Positions 30,900 through 42,700 of a DNA stretch of 64,000 nt are shown here, piece after piece (the first letter of the stretch is position 1; every line of letters begins with the position of its first letter). Below the pieces are notes generated by a model. That model searched no databases. It was not told the DNA's origin and saw only the letters and a program-made list of their open reading frames with translations. Source of the DNA: Pycnopodia helianthoides (taxonomy: Eukaryota > Echinodermata > Asteroidea > Forcipulatida > Asteriidae). The stretch covers positions 3,666,948 to 3,730,947 of the forward strand of contig CM063243.1 in the NCBI GenBank assembly GCA_032158295.1, given 5' to 3'. The translations under genes were made by a program, and so were the position numbers.

Positions 30900-31950
30900 G
30901 GTTTTTTTGTTTACAAAAATGCAGTTAAAAAGAGGATGTCGATGGATTGAAATAGGTTGTTCTTGAGGATTTTTGGTGGTTACACGCACTTATGTGGTCA
31001 CGTGACTGATTTGTTGCACTGTGATTGGACATAAGTGAATTCATTAAACAAAGAAACATTCAATACTTTTAGCAATGCCTTCTGGTTTTAGGGTTGAGAA
31101 TCCCCCAAACTTAAGGTTCAATAATATAAATTTGTATTTCTGTTTTTTGTGAATTAGTTTTGTATTGAGGTTGGGGCTGTGTTAAATAAAAGAACAGGAT
31201 TATAAGGCTTTAAACTCTGCTGGTGCAATTGAAATTTTATTTCTAAATGCATTTTTTTTATTTACTTGTACAAGTAACCCTTTTGGAATTTACTACTCCT
31301 TTATGAGTAGTGAAATCAGACCTAATTGAACAACAAAGGCGGAAGGAATTAAATTTTATTTAGTGTTATTACCTCATTACATTTGGCCCTTAAAATGTTA
31401 ATGCATGTCCATGTACTTCAACTGCAAAGTTTAAGAATATAAAACATCTAGGTTTTTTGTGTGTAAGGTATAAACAGATTGCATTTTTTTTGCTATTGTT
31501 GCAATTATTTTCTAAGGGAAAATTTTTGTTGTTTTTAACTTGATTCAAGAAAGGGAATCCTTAAAGACTTTACACATTTTTGTTGCAATGATTTTCTAAG
31601 GGGAAATTTTTTTTTTTTTTAAACTTGTTTCAAGAAAGGGAATCCTTAAAGACTTTTTTACATTTTTGTTGAGGATAAATAACGTAAAAACATATCATAC
31701 AGATGTATGTACTTCAAAAACTATCAAAAGACGAATAGACAAATTTACAGGAGACATAATAAATAAATAAATCTTGCACTGTAATATTTTTTATGTACCT
31801 ACATAATTATATAGGATTAACACAATCGGTAGGCTCTATTACCAAACGTGTACTGTGCCTTTAAGAAGAAACTCTCAAAAAGAAAATTATTAAAAACACA
31901 TGAATATTAATTTTACACTTTAACTTCTACATGCTCCATCACAATTCTGG
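30900..31950. other. AT-rich stretch, probable MOCS3 intron 1
   Basis: Contains a local duplication: 'tgattcaagaaagggaatccttaaagactt' near 31,543 and its near copy near 31,628. No exon is supported. Confidence 0.35.
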
Positions 31951-31992
31951 TACTGCATGCTCTTTTTGGACGCTGGCCGCGCTTACGTAAAC

Positions 31993-32165
31993 TTTCACGC
32001 AAATACAGAGGGGGCGACTGTGTCGGGGGGCGACTTTGGTGGGGGCGACATTGTGAGGGGGCGACATTGTGAGGGGGCGAGTTTGCACCTGGAGGGGGCG
32101 AGCTTGCTGGGGGGCGACTTTGCAGGGGGCGACTTTGTGGGGGGCGACTTTGCCGGGGGGCGAGA
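31993..32165. repeat. G-rich minisatellite, GGGGGCGACTTTG-type
   Basis: Twelve or so degenerate units of GGGGGCGAC(A/T)TTG and GGGGGCGAGCTTGC. Runs of four to six G on the plus strand every 10-20 bp could form G-quadruplexes. Proline-rich frames on the other strand are artefacts. Confidence 0.9.
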
Positions 32166-32316
32166 TGACTGGTTTCCATCCAAATGCAAGTGTTTCTTTT
32201 TTAATTAACTAGTAAGTCCTTTGATACTCCATAACCAGATAGTTAAAATCCGGATTTTCTTATCATATAATTATTAACCTATTTTGTTTTTTCCATTTAA
32301 TTTTTAGTGAAATACG

Positions 32317-33619
32317 ATGCCACCAAGGAAAAAAAGGAAAGGCGGTCTGCCGGCACGGCCACCCGGTATTCTCCAGCAGTATCTGACTGAAAATTTCAGT
32401 CCCCCTCCTACTTCCAACCTCCTCAACGGACACATTTTGTTCCTGTTTGCTGAAAACGACCACTCATATCCAAGAACCGTTCAAGCGATCAAGGACAGAA
32501 TGACGGAGCCACGCCTTAGCAGTAAACCAAAGCAAACTGAGGCAACTGGTCAGCAAAACAATTTCTAAATACAGACGGCTGAATCGCGAAAGTGACATGA
32601 AGAACCTTGATGCGATTTGCCGTGAGAGGTTTGTTTGTGGGCCTCAGATACCCACACCAGAGGAAGAAGAGTTCCAGGAGACAGAAAATGTGCCCACAAT
32701 GTGTACTTCTGTTGCATCAGCAACACCACCTGCAAGTGAAGAACCGATAGGCCTACCTACCACTTCTTCACCTGATCCCAGCTATGATCAGCCATCGACA
32801 TCAAAAAGTAGTCCGGAGCCACCTTCATCAGGGAGACAACTGAGGGATGAAGCATCAACACCAAGGAAAACAAAGTTAAAGAAGAGGTTGGTGTTTCTCT
32901 CAAAATCAAAAAGTGAGATGAAGAAGAAATACCGTTAGAAAATAAAGGAAGTGAGGCAGAAAGTCCAAAAACCTGACAAGGTGAAACACCTCAACCAAGT
33001 CATCAAGCGAAAACAGGCAATCATAAACAAACTGCGACTGCGAGGGCATAAGTTTGGCGACACTGACATGAGGAAACAACTTGCTGAAAAATCAAGAAAG
33101 CTTGTTCAACTTCAACGGGCACACAGCAAACTTAAGTTATATAGAAAGCAGAGACGTGTATGGGAAAAACCGGATGATGAGCAACTCAAAAAATTGCAAG
33201 AAGAGTTGAAGTCTAAAAATGCAACCATAGTAACACTAGAAAACGAAAAGTTGGAGCTTGAAGAAATTGTAGAAAGTGTACATGCTTCGACCACATCATC
33301 AACTCTACAGAAAAAAGGGAAACGGTTTGCACCAGATATGCGAATGCTTGTTTACGATTCCATTGTAAACCATGTCCCAACGAAACACGTCCCTAATCTA
33401 CTGGCCAAATTTGTTCAACGATCTGGGTTGGAGTTAGCAAGCATTCCACACCGCAGCACTGTAGAAATGATGTGCAGGGAGCTTGGAGTGGTCTCGGACC
33501 TCCAGGTTGGTGAGATGCTGTTGCAGCAGAGAGATTTAACCCTTGGATTCGATGCAACGACACAAATGCTGTATCCAACCAGTCCATTATCCGACTGCAA
33601 CCTTTTCACTTGTTTATGA
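32317..33619 (+). pseudogene. Decayed coiled-coil protein gene, probably element-derived
   Basis: Three open segments form one former reading frame: 32317-32568 starts MPPRKKRKGGLPARPPGILQ, 32597-32938 is in a shifted frame, and 32939-33619 is in the same frame as the second after a TAG at 32936-32938. The first break is a frameshift near 32,550. The third segment has a long Lys/Glu/Leu coiled coil (about residues 10-110), then MLVYDSIVNHVPTKHVPNLL and LTLGFDATTQ. After this it ends abruptly in unrelated residues, so the 3' half is gone. Frameshift, stop and truncation argue for a dead copy of a multicopy gene, perhaps the accessory or transposase-like gene of a DNA transposon. I do not recognise the family. 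It sits between the putative MOCS3 5' UTR exon and coding exon 1. Confidence 0.55.
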
Positions 33620-33766
33620 CCAAAAACATCTCTTATTTGGGCATTATTTTGGTAAATAAAATACTATTTTGGGTTCAGTGAAGAAGTGGCAGTCTGATTC
33701 AGAATTGTTTCCATTTTTACAATAGATTTTTTAATTAAATTTTACAGTTTGGTACCAATTCAAGAG

Positions 33767-36700
33767 ATGGATGAACAGAGCGAACTGGCGAGGCTGCGAG
33801 TTGAGCTTTCTGAAGCGCACAAAGAAATTGATGTACTGAAGAGAAGATTGTGTGAACAAGATGGTCCAAAAACAAGTAAAAGACCATTTGAGAGAGTAAG
33901 TTTTGGTTGCACCATCCTTGATGGATCCTCCGCAGTGTTCCCTTTTCTAAAGTTTACACTGTTTTTGAAAGAAGGCTTAGGTGGTTCCAGCAGTTACCCG
34001 GTTCTAGCCAGACCCAAATTTGGAACCAGCACCGCAGTTCCACTTGTTTGTAGTACCGAGTATACCCATGATCATCGTTTTCAAACCCAGCACAATCAGA
34101 CAACTTCCTGAAGAGGATTTTGGATGTTATTTCGAGAAGAAAGAGATGTTGGTACATTCAACAGGTGACATTACCAAGAAATTATTTTCAAATTCAGAAA
34201 CTATATTCAAGGTTTGCCTGTTTTCTTTTAGACCTTTCTTGATTGTAGTGTCTTAAATCTTATTAAAGTTTTCTATTTTCTTTCGATGCAGGGAGATGAT
34301 GTCAATCATAAGTTGCCTGAATCTGAATTCGTGACCAAGAAGAAGAAGCTTGACAACACTAGCATAGAGCGCTACAGTCGTCAGCTTATCCTCCCAGAAA
34401 TTGGTGTCAAAGGTAAAACTGTTTGCATTAGAGGTTGCAATGGAAACTGAAATGCATGCATGTAGTACTAGTCTTCAGTTTGTAAGTGTGACAAAATTTC
34501 GTCGCAAGCCAGGCCTGCTTCACACTAAATGGCTCTAACGATTGCCAGAAGCCCTTAGAAAATGCAGTTAGACATTTAAGATGAGGTTGTAACAAATAAT
34601 AAGCACTTAAGGGGCACACATTGCCTTTAAATCTCTCAAAAACTTTGCTGTTTGGAATCACTCCTTATCCTTTATAAGAGTTGTTCATGCACTAAAACAC
34701 CCACAGTGTGTTGTAATCAGTGAGGCATTGCATGGTGAGGTATCAATGTATATTTGGTTTGCGGTAGTCCCGGCCGATTTTCCTACCTTCCGCCCAGATA
34801 ATAGTTAATAAGCAGGACAGTTCTTTTCAGAACTGAGAAGTCTCCGGAATTCCGAAAATCTACTCCACGGTAGTAGAACAAATAGCAAGACAAGTTCTCT
34901 ACGGAACAAAAATCTACACAGCAAATCAGTGAGTAGTGATTAAAAAAACATAGATTTGCCTCTTGTAATACAACCGGCAGGACATACAGTCCGCCAATTT
35001 CGAAACAAATGCTGTTTATAGCCCAAAGCGCCCAGTCCGAAGGCAGTGTCTCCTTTAAGATGCCCATCTTGGGGGAATAAAGAACTATATAAGAACTGCA
35101 TATTAATAGTATTATTGTTATTAAACATCTGTTCATTTCAGGTCAGCTGAGGTTATGCAACAGTTCCGTTCTGATTGTCGGCGCAGGGGGACTAGGATGC
35201 CCTGCAGCTGTCTATCTGGCTGCAGCAGGGATAGGTATGCTGCCACTAGGAATACTTTCATTTGATGTACGATGTTAAAGAAAACAGGGATTTTCATTCT
35301 TCAGTTTATGCAGGTTTACTTGGATCCTTCCTCACTCCAACAAAATCCAACACTGTTTTGTAACTCAACACCCAAACTGTTGGACTCTGATTATAGTGGT
35401 ACGCCTGATCCCGTGTAAAGCATAAACATTTTACTGCAATACTAGTGCAGTCTTCAGTCCAACAGATTCTAACTAAAACACACAATTGGAAATAAGTTAT
35501 TTTAAAGTGAACTTAATCGCAGTAGCTTGCAAGCCTGAGGAAACCTGTAAACAAGGGTGCTTGCTATCCAGAAACACTGGGGTTAACCCCTACTCTTCCA
35601 CGATAAGTGTTCTGGGCTCTTTTACGTGCACTACCAATCCTAGTATGAGGGACCTACAGCTTTATGTCCCATCTGGAAGGACAAAGCTAGGGTAAAGTAT
35701 CTTGCTGTAGGACACAAGCAATTGGTGCTCGATATGGGGCAGAGGGAACCCCCCTCCTATTGTGTCTTCATTGTGTGCTTGGAATCTCAGAAATTCTTTT
35801 GAGGATTTGAGGGGGGGGGGAGTTCTATACAAGAGGAAAATAGTGTGTTATAGTATGGGAACATTGGGGGGGGGGCCCTCTACCCCATATCGGGCAGGCT
35901 ATAGACACAAGTGTTAGGACCGGAACTCGAACTCACACTCTGCTGATCAGAAACATATGCAAGGGGTCGAATACTATTTCACCAACATGTAATGTTTAAT
36001 GAAAATTTTGAATGTTCGATACGCAGGTCAACTTGGTGTAGTGGACTATGACGAGGTGGAGCTGGGTAACCTACATCGGCAGATTCTTCACACCGAGGAT
36101 AGAATAGGAAGGCCGAAAACGCAGTCAATCTCTGCAAGCGTTTCAAGGTATCCATCTTCAGACTCTGTGCATCTTGATCTTCTCTGGGTCTGCCCACGAT
36201 AGCATGTACCCCTGCTGGGAGGGGCGCACTTTTTTATTTGAGTCCTCAAGCCTTGGTTGTGGCTTATTAGCACTACTCCAAAGACACTTTCCTTCAAGAC
36301 TAATGAATGGCTGAAAAACAATTAAACGTTCATGCTCAGTTTTCTTAAAACGATTATTTTTAAATGATTATTTATTTATTTTTTGCTCAGATTAAATTCA
36401 TCGGTTGTCTGTGTACCTCACCACATGCAGCTAGACAGCAGCAATGCAATGGATGTCATTAAGAAATATCCTTTAAATACATAAAAATATAATATTTTTC
36501 TTGCTGCGTGTATTTTTTGAAACCACGTCTCGGGCTGGGGCTCTGGCTTGGGCTCCGCCTGCCTGTTTGAAGCCCATTAAGGACAGCACACAGTTTCTGT
36601 AACTAGCAGAGTCCAAGTCAAAGCCCAAGCCCAAGCCTAAGCCCAAGCCCAGGCCCTAGCCCAAGCCCAAGCCCAAGTCCAAGCCCAAGTCCAAGCCCAA

Positions 36701-39700
36701 GTCCAAGTCCAAGCCCAAGCCAAAGTCCAAGCCCAAGCCTAAGCCCAAGCCTAAGTCCAAGTGTTGGTTTTGAAAACGGCTACAGTGTAATTCTTATGGA
36801 CTAGAAAAACTCAAAAGATACAAATTGGTTTTGTTTGTTACTGTCGACTTATTCCCCCATGAAAAGGACAAAGCAATTTGGGTTTAACATGTCTAAGTGT
36901 CTTGCTGGAAGACACAAGAGCCACTAGAGCAAACCCACGATCTATGGGCACAATAGAATGGAGTATCGTGGCTGAGGAGTCTAAGGCACCGCACACCAAA
37001 TTCTGGAGATATCAGAGTGTGGGTTCGAATCCCGGTCTTGACACTTGTGTCCTTAGGCAAGACACTTAACCATTATTGCTTCGTCCTTTGGATGGGACGT
37101 AAAGCCCTAGGTCCCATGTGTTGTGTTATACATGATACAGAACCCTGTACCCTGTACACAGTTGAGAGAACGGGCTTGCAGTAGCTGTTGCAAACTGCTT
37201 ACCGACCCAAAGATCACTGTACCATACAAAAATTGGTAATGGCGTCACATTTCGACCCCAGCAGAGTCTTCCTCAAAGGCTCAATCTTGTACGGAACAAC
37301 CTTAACGCCCCTGTCAGCTCACATATGACATAGTGCTTGACTGCACTGACAACGTGGCGACTCGATATCTCCTAAACGATGCCTGCGTCTTGGCTGGGAA
37401 GCCGCTGGTCTCTGGGAGTGCACTCAGATTTGAAGGACAGGTACCAGACTCTCTCAGATAGTTTTACAATTCGATAACCTAACGCATTTTACTTCTGCAT
37501 TTATGAAAACTTAATGTATGGATACGTTTATAGCATTTGTTATTGACAAAGATATTGACAAAATAGGGAGACCGCCAACATAGGGCTAGATGGCTCAGCT
37601 GGTAGAGCACCGGCACATTGATTTGATGTTGCAGGTTCAAGTCCCGCTTCAAGGTTATAGCATTTGCCTAATGACTGTGTTCATGAGGGATGGATATCTG
37701 CATCATGCTAGACTTGGATTTCAAGCCTGATGTCTGCATCAGTCACGCAAAACATCATAAGCCTCTATTGACTATCACACGCCCTAACTCACGATTTATC
37801 AGCATTACGTTGACAAAAACCAACCGATGACCCTGCCTTTAAACATTGTGTTGGCTGTATGTCATGGCCAAGGGGTGAAGCGCACTTTACTCAAGCTCTT
37901 GTGTTTCTGATCAGCAGAGTGTGGGTTCGAGTGCCAGTCTTGACACTTGCATCCTTAAGCAAGACACTTTATTGCTTCGTCCTTCCAATTGGACGTAAAG
38001 CCATTGGTCCTGCGTGTTGTGTAATGCAGGTAATAGAACCCAGTTGCACTAGTATCGCTAAGACAAGGGGTTTGCCCCAGTGTTTCTAGCAGTGGCTGCT
38101 CAATGCGCCGCAGCACCTTGTAAACCCAATACAATGTGTCACATAAATGAGTCTCATAATTCAAAAACCTGTCTGGAAATAAATAATGCTATTAGCTCTT
38201 TGAGACACCCATAGATAAAAGCGCTGTATAAAAACTAGTTATTACTATTAACGTGACTTTTTTGTCTTTCTTTTTGTGTTAGCTGACAGTTTATAACTAC
38301 AAGGGTGGTCCATGCTACAGATGTCTCTATCCCAAGCCCCACCACCTGAAACAGTCACCAACTGCTCATCCGGTGGCGTTCTGGGAGTAGGTAAAACAAC
38401 GCTGTCACTCTCTGGGGGCCGTAACGTTATTCATCCCACAAAACTATTTATACCTAATCTAATGCGCTACGTTCTTGACGTAGTGGTCCCTTATAAATAC
38501 CTTATATGTGTAAAGCTTCAGGTTTTATGAAGTACAGACGGTACAACCGGAAGAAGACAAATTAATGGAATACAAATGTAACGTTCGCCAAGTCCTTCTG
38601 ATAATTTTATTCAGCTCTCAAAGATTACGTCTTTCCTCCTCCACAGCAAAATCACAACTCTCTTCTTTCTTAATTACTTCCGCTTAATTCTAATTAATAA
38701 TATTATTTTCGAGTTCTATCGCATGCGTGCGTGCATTTACGCACGCACGCATGCACGCACACAGCTTCACGACATGTATAATTTCACATCACTACAACTG
38801 TATGTATGCGTGTAATGATCATGGGCCGATACCATATACCCTGTAAGCAGATGGCTTCTATCCAGTAAGCACTGAGTGACCCTTGGCACTGTTTCTTCTT
38901 TCATGAACACTGCTGACTGTAGGCAAAGCAAAAGTCATGCTAGCTTGCCGGCGGTTCTTGTAAGCTGTTGAGTGATGCAACAATGCAAATCCATTTGTGA
39001 ACGCGCACACATGCTGCCAAATCTTCTTGTTTGTACATGAAACACACTTTTGCTGATAGTAAGCTCAAAACTTTGCTTACTGGTAAACTTGGCGATAAAT
39101 TTACTGGATCTTTAACGTGCATTACATATAACACACAGGACCAACGGCTTTATGCCCAATCCTAAGGGCAGAGCAATTATGGATAAGTGTCTTGCTTAAA
39201 GACACAAGTGTCAAGACTGAGAGACTCAAACCCACACTCTGACAACACCAGGGCCCAATTTCATAGAGCTGCTTAAGCAGAAAATATTGCTTAACAATTT
39301 TCTGCTAAGCAAAAATCAGCAGGATACCAGTCACAAATTGTACGTGTGACATGGTAATTTGGCCGGTAACCTTATTCTGGTAAGCATAATTTTGTTGTGC
39401 TTAGCTACTTTTTGTGCTTAAGCAGCTCTATGAAATTGGGCCCTGAACTCGAGTCCAGTGCTCTTGACCGCTTGGCCACGAAACTCCATTACCACATAGC
39501 TATTTCACAGACAACTCCTGATCTTTCTTTTCCACAGTTCCGGGAATCATTGGTTGCTTCCAGGCCTTAGAGGCAGTGAAAATAGCTGCTGGAATAGAAG
39601 GTATGATCATCATTTTGAACCCAAAGTTTTCAGATTTTCATTTTTTATAAAAATAAACTAACATTCCTTAATCTAGCAGTTGCCTGTATCAAAAAATGTG

Positions 39701-42700
39701 TCCAGTAAATAATTCACTTTAATTGAATGTTATAAGTTCGTCATTGCCTCGCTTCCTGTCCAAAAACCGCTTTCAAACTGTTGGCGAAGTTAGCTTTTTA
39801 CGGGGAAACTTTATACTTAAACTTTTGACATTTTCCACAGCATCTTTCAGTCAGAAGCTTCTTATCTTCGACGCCTTGGACGGGAGGCTGTGTACAATCA
39901 AACTCCGTCCCAGACAACCCAGCTGCGTCCTGTGCGGGAACAACCCCACCGTTCATCAACTCATCGATTACGAACAGTTCTGCGGAGCAAGTGCCACTGA
40001 TAAAGTAAGAACGACATTTTGACCGACCCCCCCTGAGTAACCTTTTTCACTACAGTTGACCTCTGAAACTTGATAAGACCAGTGACACAGTCGCCTATTG
40101 TGTCCAAATAAGCTCCAATCTGAACAAACATATGCTTGAAAACAGTTTAGTTTTTCACTTTGAAATGTTGTGGTTTTTTGTTTTGGCAGTGCGTGAGCCT
40201 CCATCTTCTATCAGCTGAAGATCGAGTGAGTGTGAACGACCTCTCGTTAGTCTTACGAGAGGAGGACGTCGATGATGCGGCAGTGTTACTTGATGTCAGA
40301 CCTGCAGTGGAATTCGAGATCTGCAGATTGCCAAATTTTATCAGTATCCTTTTGTGCGAATAAGATGTTTAAATCATTCGTTCGTTCATTCGTGTGGTCA
40401 CCGTCAATCATTTAGAATGGCAGGGCCCGAGGGGAGCCAGTTAATAGGATAGGATAAGATGAAAAACTTTAGTATCCCACACTGGGGAAATTGAAATTGG
40501 CCTTGAAACAAACAGTACAGACAAAAATCACTAAAAATTACAACAAACAAAAGGCAGATGGATAATACAGAGGAAAGCAAGAGTGATTGACAATGAGTAT
40601 AAAAAATATACAAAAGGTAGGGCTTAAAAGATTCTAAAGTTGTTTATATACAAGGAGAGTATGCCTAAGAGGTAGCCCATAAAACTGAGGACTCAGAATA
40701 GCACAGCTTCTTTAACCCTCCTACTCGCAGTGACTCTTGGCAACATTTTCCAGTGAGTTGACCAACCATTTGAAACCATTCGACTGCCAAGGTTGTGTAC
40801 GGTGGCACAACTGTGCACAGAACTAACTGTGTACTGTGTACATGCATTCCCTCATGGTATCATATTGCAGGCTGGCACAGTTTATCTATCATTCAAAACC
40901 ATAGTGAATGGTATTGAATGGTCAGACAGCAAGAGGGCTAAATCATTGTAAAATTGAATTGCAGTTGGGACAAACGAGTTGTAGCATCACCAAAGGTCAT
41001 CAGGGGATCCGATAAATAGATACACCCCCATGCACCACCAAACTATAATTAAATCATTTATACTTCAACAGCAATAAGATACAGCTGCAATAAGTTGATA
41101 GACCCCTTGCACCATCAAGGTTTCTAACCTTTCCTAAAATGTACATGTATGTAGGGATCATCTGGTAAAGAAAAAAATGTTATTAGGGGGTCAGTCGTTT
41201 CCATGGCAACCGTTTGACCTTGGGTCACCCATTTTTGTTAGTGAATGGTGCATGGCGCGTACAAATTGACAGGTTTCCATTGTTTGATCTCAGCGATGGA
41301 TGCCTATTCAATGGGTTTATTGATTTTACTAAGTTCAAAACGCCCACCGACCAAAGGCTCCGCTGTGCCATGTAGATAGAATTTGGCACTTCTCAAAATT
41401 AAAAAAACGTCCAATTTGATAGTTCTGTTTATATTGTATTTGAAAAATAGTTCATGGCCTGACATTTCGAACCCTAGCAGAGTCTTTCTCATAGGCTAAA
41501 TGACAACAAACACACACAAACAGGTATACTGGTGTAACAGAAGCAGTCAAGTGGAAATACATGAATAGAGAGAAGCAGAAAGCACACAGAGAAAGCAAGG
41601 GGTAAACAATGAATGAGGAGACAAAGCGGGAGAAAAAGTAATTAACTAGTGAGTAAAGCAGACTAAAAAGGAGGATGTCTGTGGGGAAGGCAAAGACAAA
41701 AGGTTTTTGGTAACTTTTCTTCTTGGATGTTTTAACCATGGGGTTAAATGGTCTGGAGGCGCCTAAACCACTTATGGCACTTAGGAGAAAAGTATATGAT
41801 CAGTGTGTGCTACCAACAGTAATTTATGGAGCAGAAACATGGACAACAAAAACTGATAGAACATAAACTCCGCACAGCACAAAGAGCAATGGAGAGACAA
41901 ATGCTACATATCTCAATTAGAGACAGGATTAAATGCACAGAAATACGAAAGAAAACTGGAGTAAGAGACATCATAAGGACAATGAAACAAGCTAAATGGA
42001 GATGGGCTGGACACACTGCCCGAAGAAATGACAATAGATGGACAACAAGAATAATGGATTGGCAACCAAGGACAGGGAAAAGGAAAAGAGGTAGACAGAG
42101 AAGAAGATGGAGAAATGACATTAGGGTCTATGCAGGAACAACATGGGCCAGAACTGCAAGAAATAGAAATGAATGGCATTTTCATGAGGAGGGTTACATC
42201 CTACACTGGATGAACACAGCCTAAATGATGATGATGAAACCACAGTTTTATTTTTATCTGAACTCGGACTCTTTTTTTAAAAGTCTGCTGTCTCGAGTTC
42301 AGGACTCGAGTTCTGGTGGTTTAGTCATCAGGGTGTAGGTTCAAATACCCATCATGACACTTAGTGACTTGTTGAGCAAGATGCTTTAGTACAATTGCTT
42401 CTCTTTGCCCGAGGGTACAGGTTGATATTGTGCTTGAAAAAGCCTTCGAAGCGACACGGCAGCTGAGGGCTGTATACTCGATCCCCAGGGAGCTGCTAGA
42501 GATAACAGGAATGTCCAAAAGCATACGCACATGACCCCATTTGAGGAGTGCGCCCTCGCCTAGAGATCAAAAGAATGTTGTGTATTGGCCCATCATGTGC
42601 TCCGTACAAACAAATCTGTGCATTTCCATGGTTTCATCATTGGTTTACCACTAAAGATGGCAGCTTGATGACGCCATCGTAAAAAGCTCCTTGAAATCTA

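Larger units (their letters stand above)
36466..37322 (+). other. U12-type AT-AC intron (MOCS3 intron 5)
   Basis: Exon 5 ends ATTAAGAA and the intron starts ATATCCTTTAAA, a perfect U12 AT-AC donor. The intron ends CAGCTCAC before ATATGACATAG, with CCTTAAC about 17 nt upstream as branch site. The join restores [12 protein letters not shown], conserved in MOCS3, and no GT-AG alternative preserves it. The intron also holds a MITE K with an expanded hexamer repeat and a SINE. Confidence 0.9.

Noticed and set aside
31913..32208. Proline-rich and glycine-rich open frames
   Set aside because: These are translations of the G-rich minisatellite.
36148..36390. MOCS3 intron 4 as a fifth U12 intron (donor GTATCCATC)
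   Set aside because: The donor matches only partly and the 3' end has a long T tract (TTTTTTGCTCAG) with no TCCTTRAY site 10-20 nt from the AG. It is better explained as an ordinary U2 intron.
3868..38246. Many tRNA-gene-like A/B boxes
   Set aside because: Heads are followed by a common SINE body and tail, and anticodon and acceptor stems do not pair properly. None is called as a functional tRNA.
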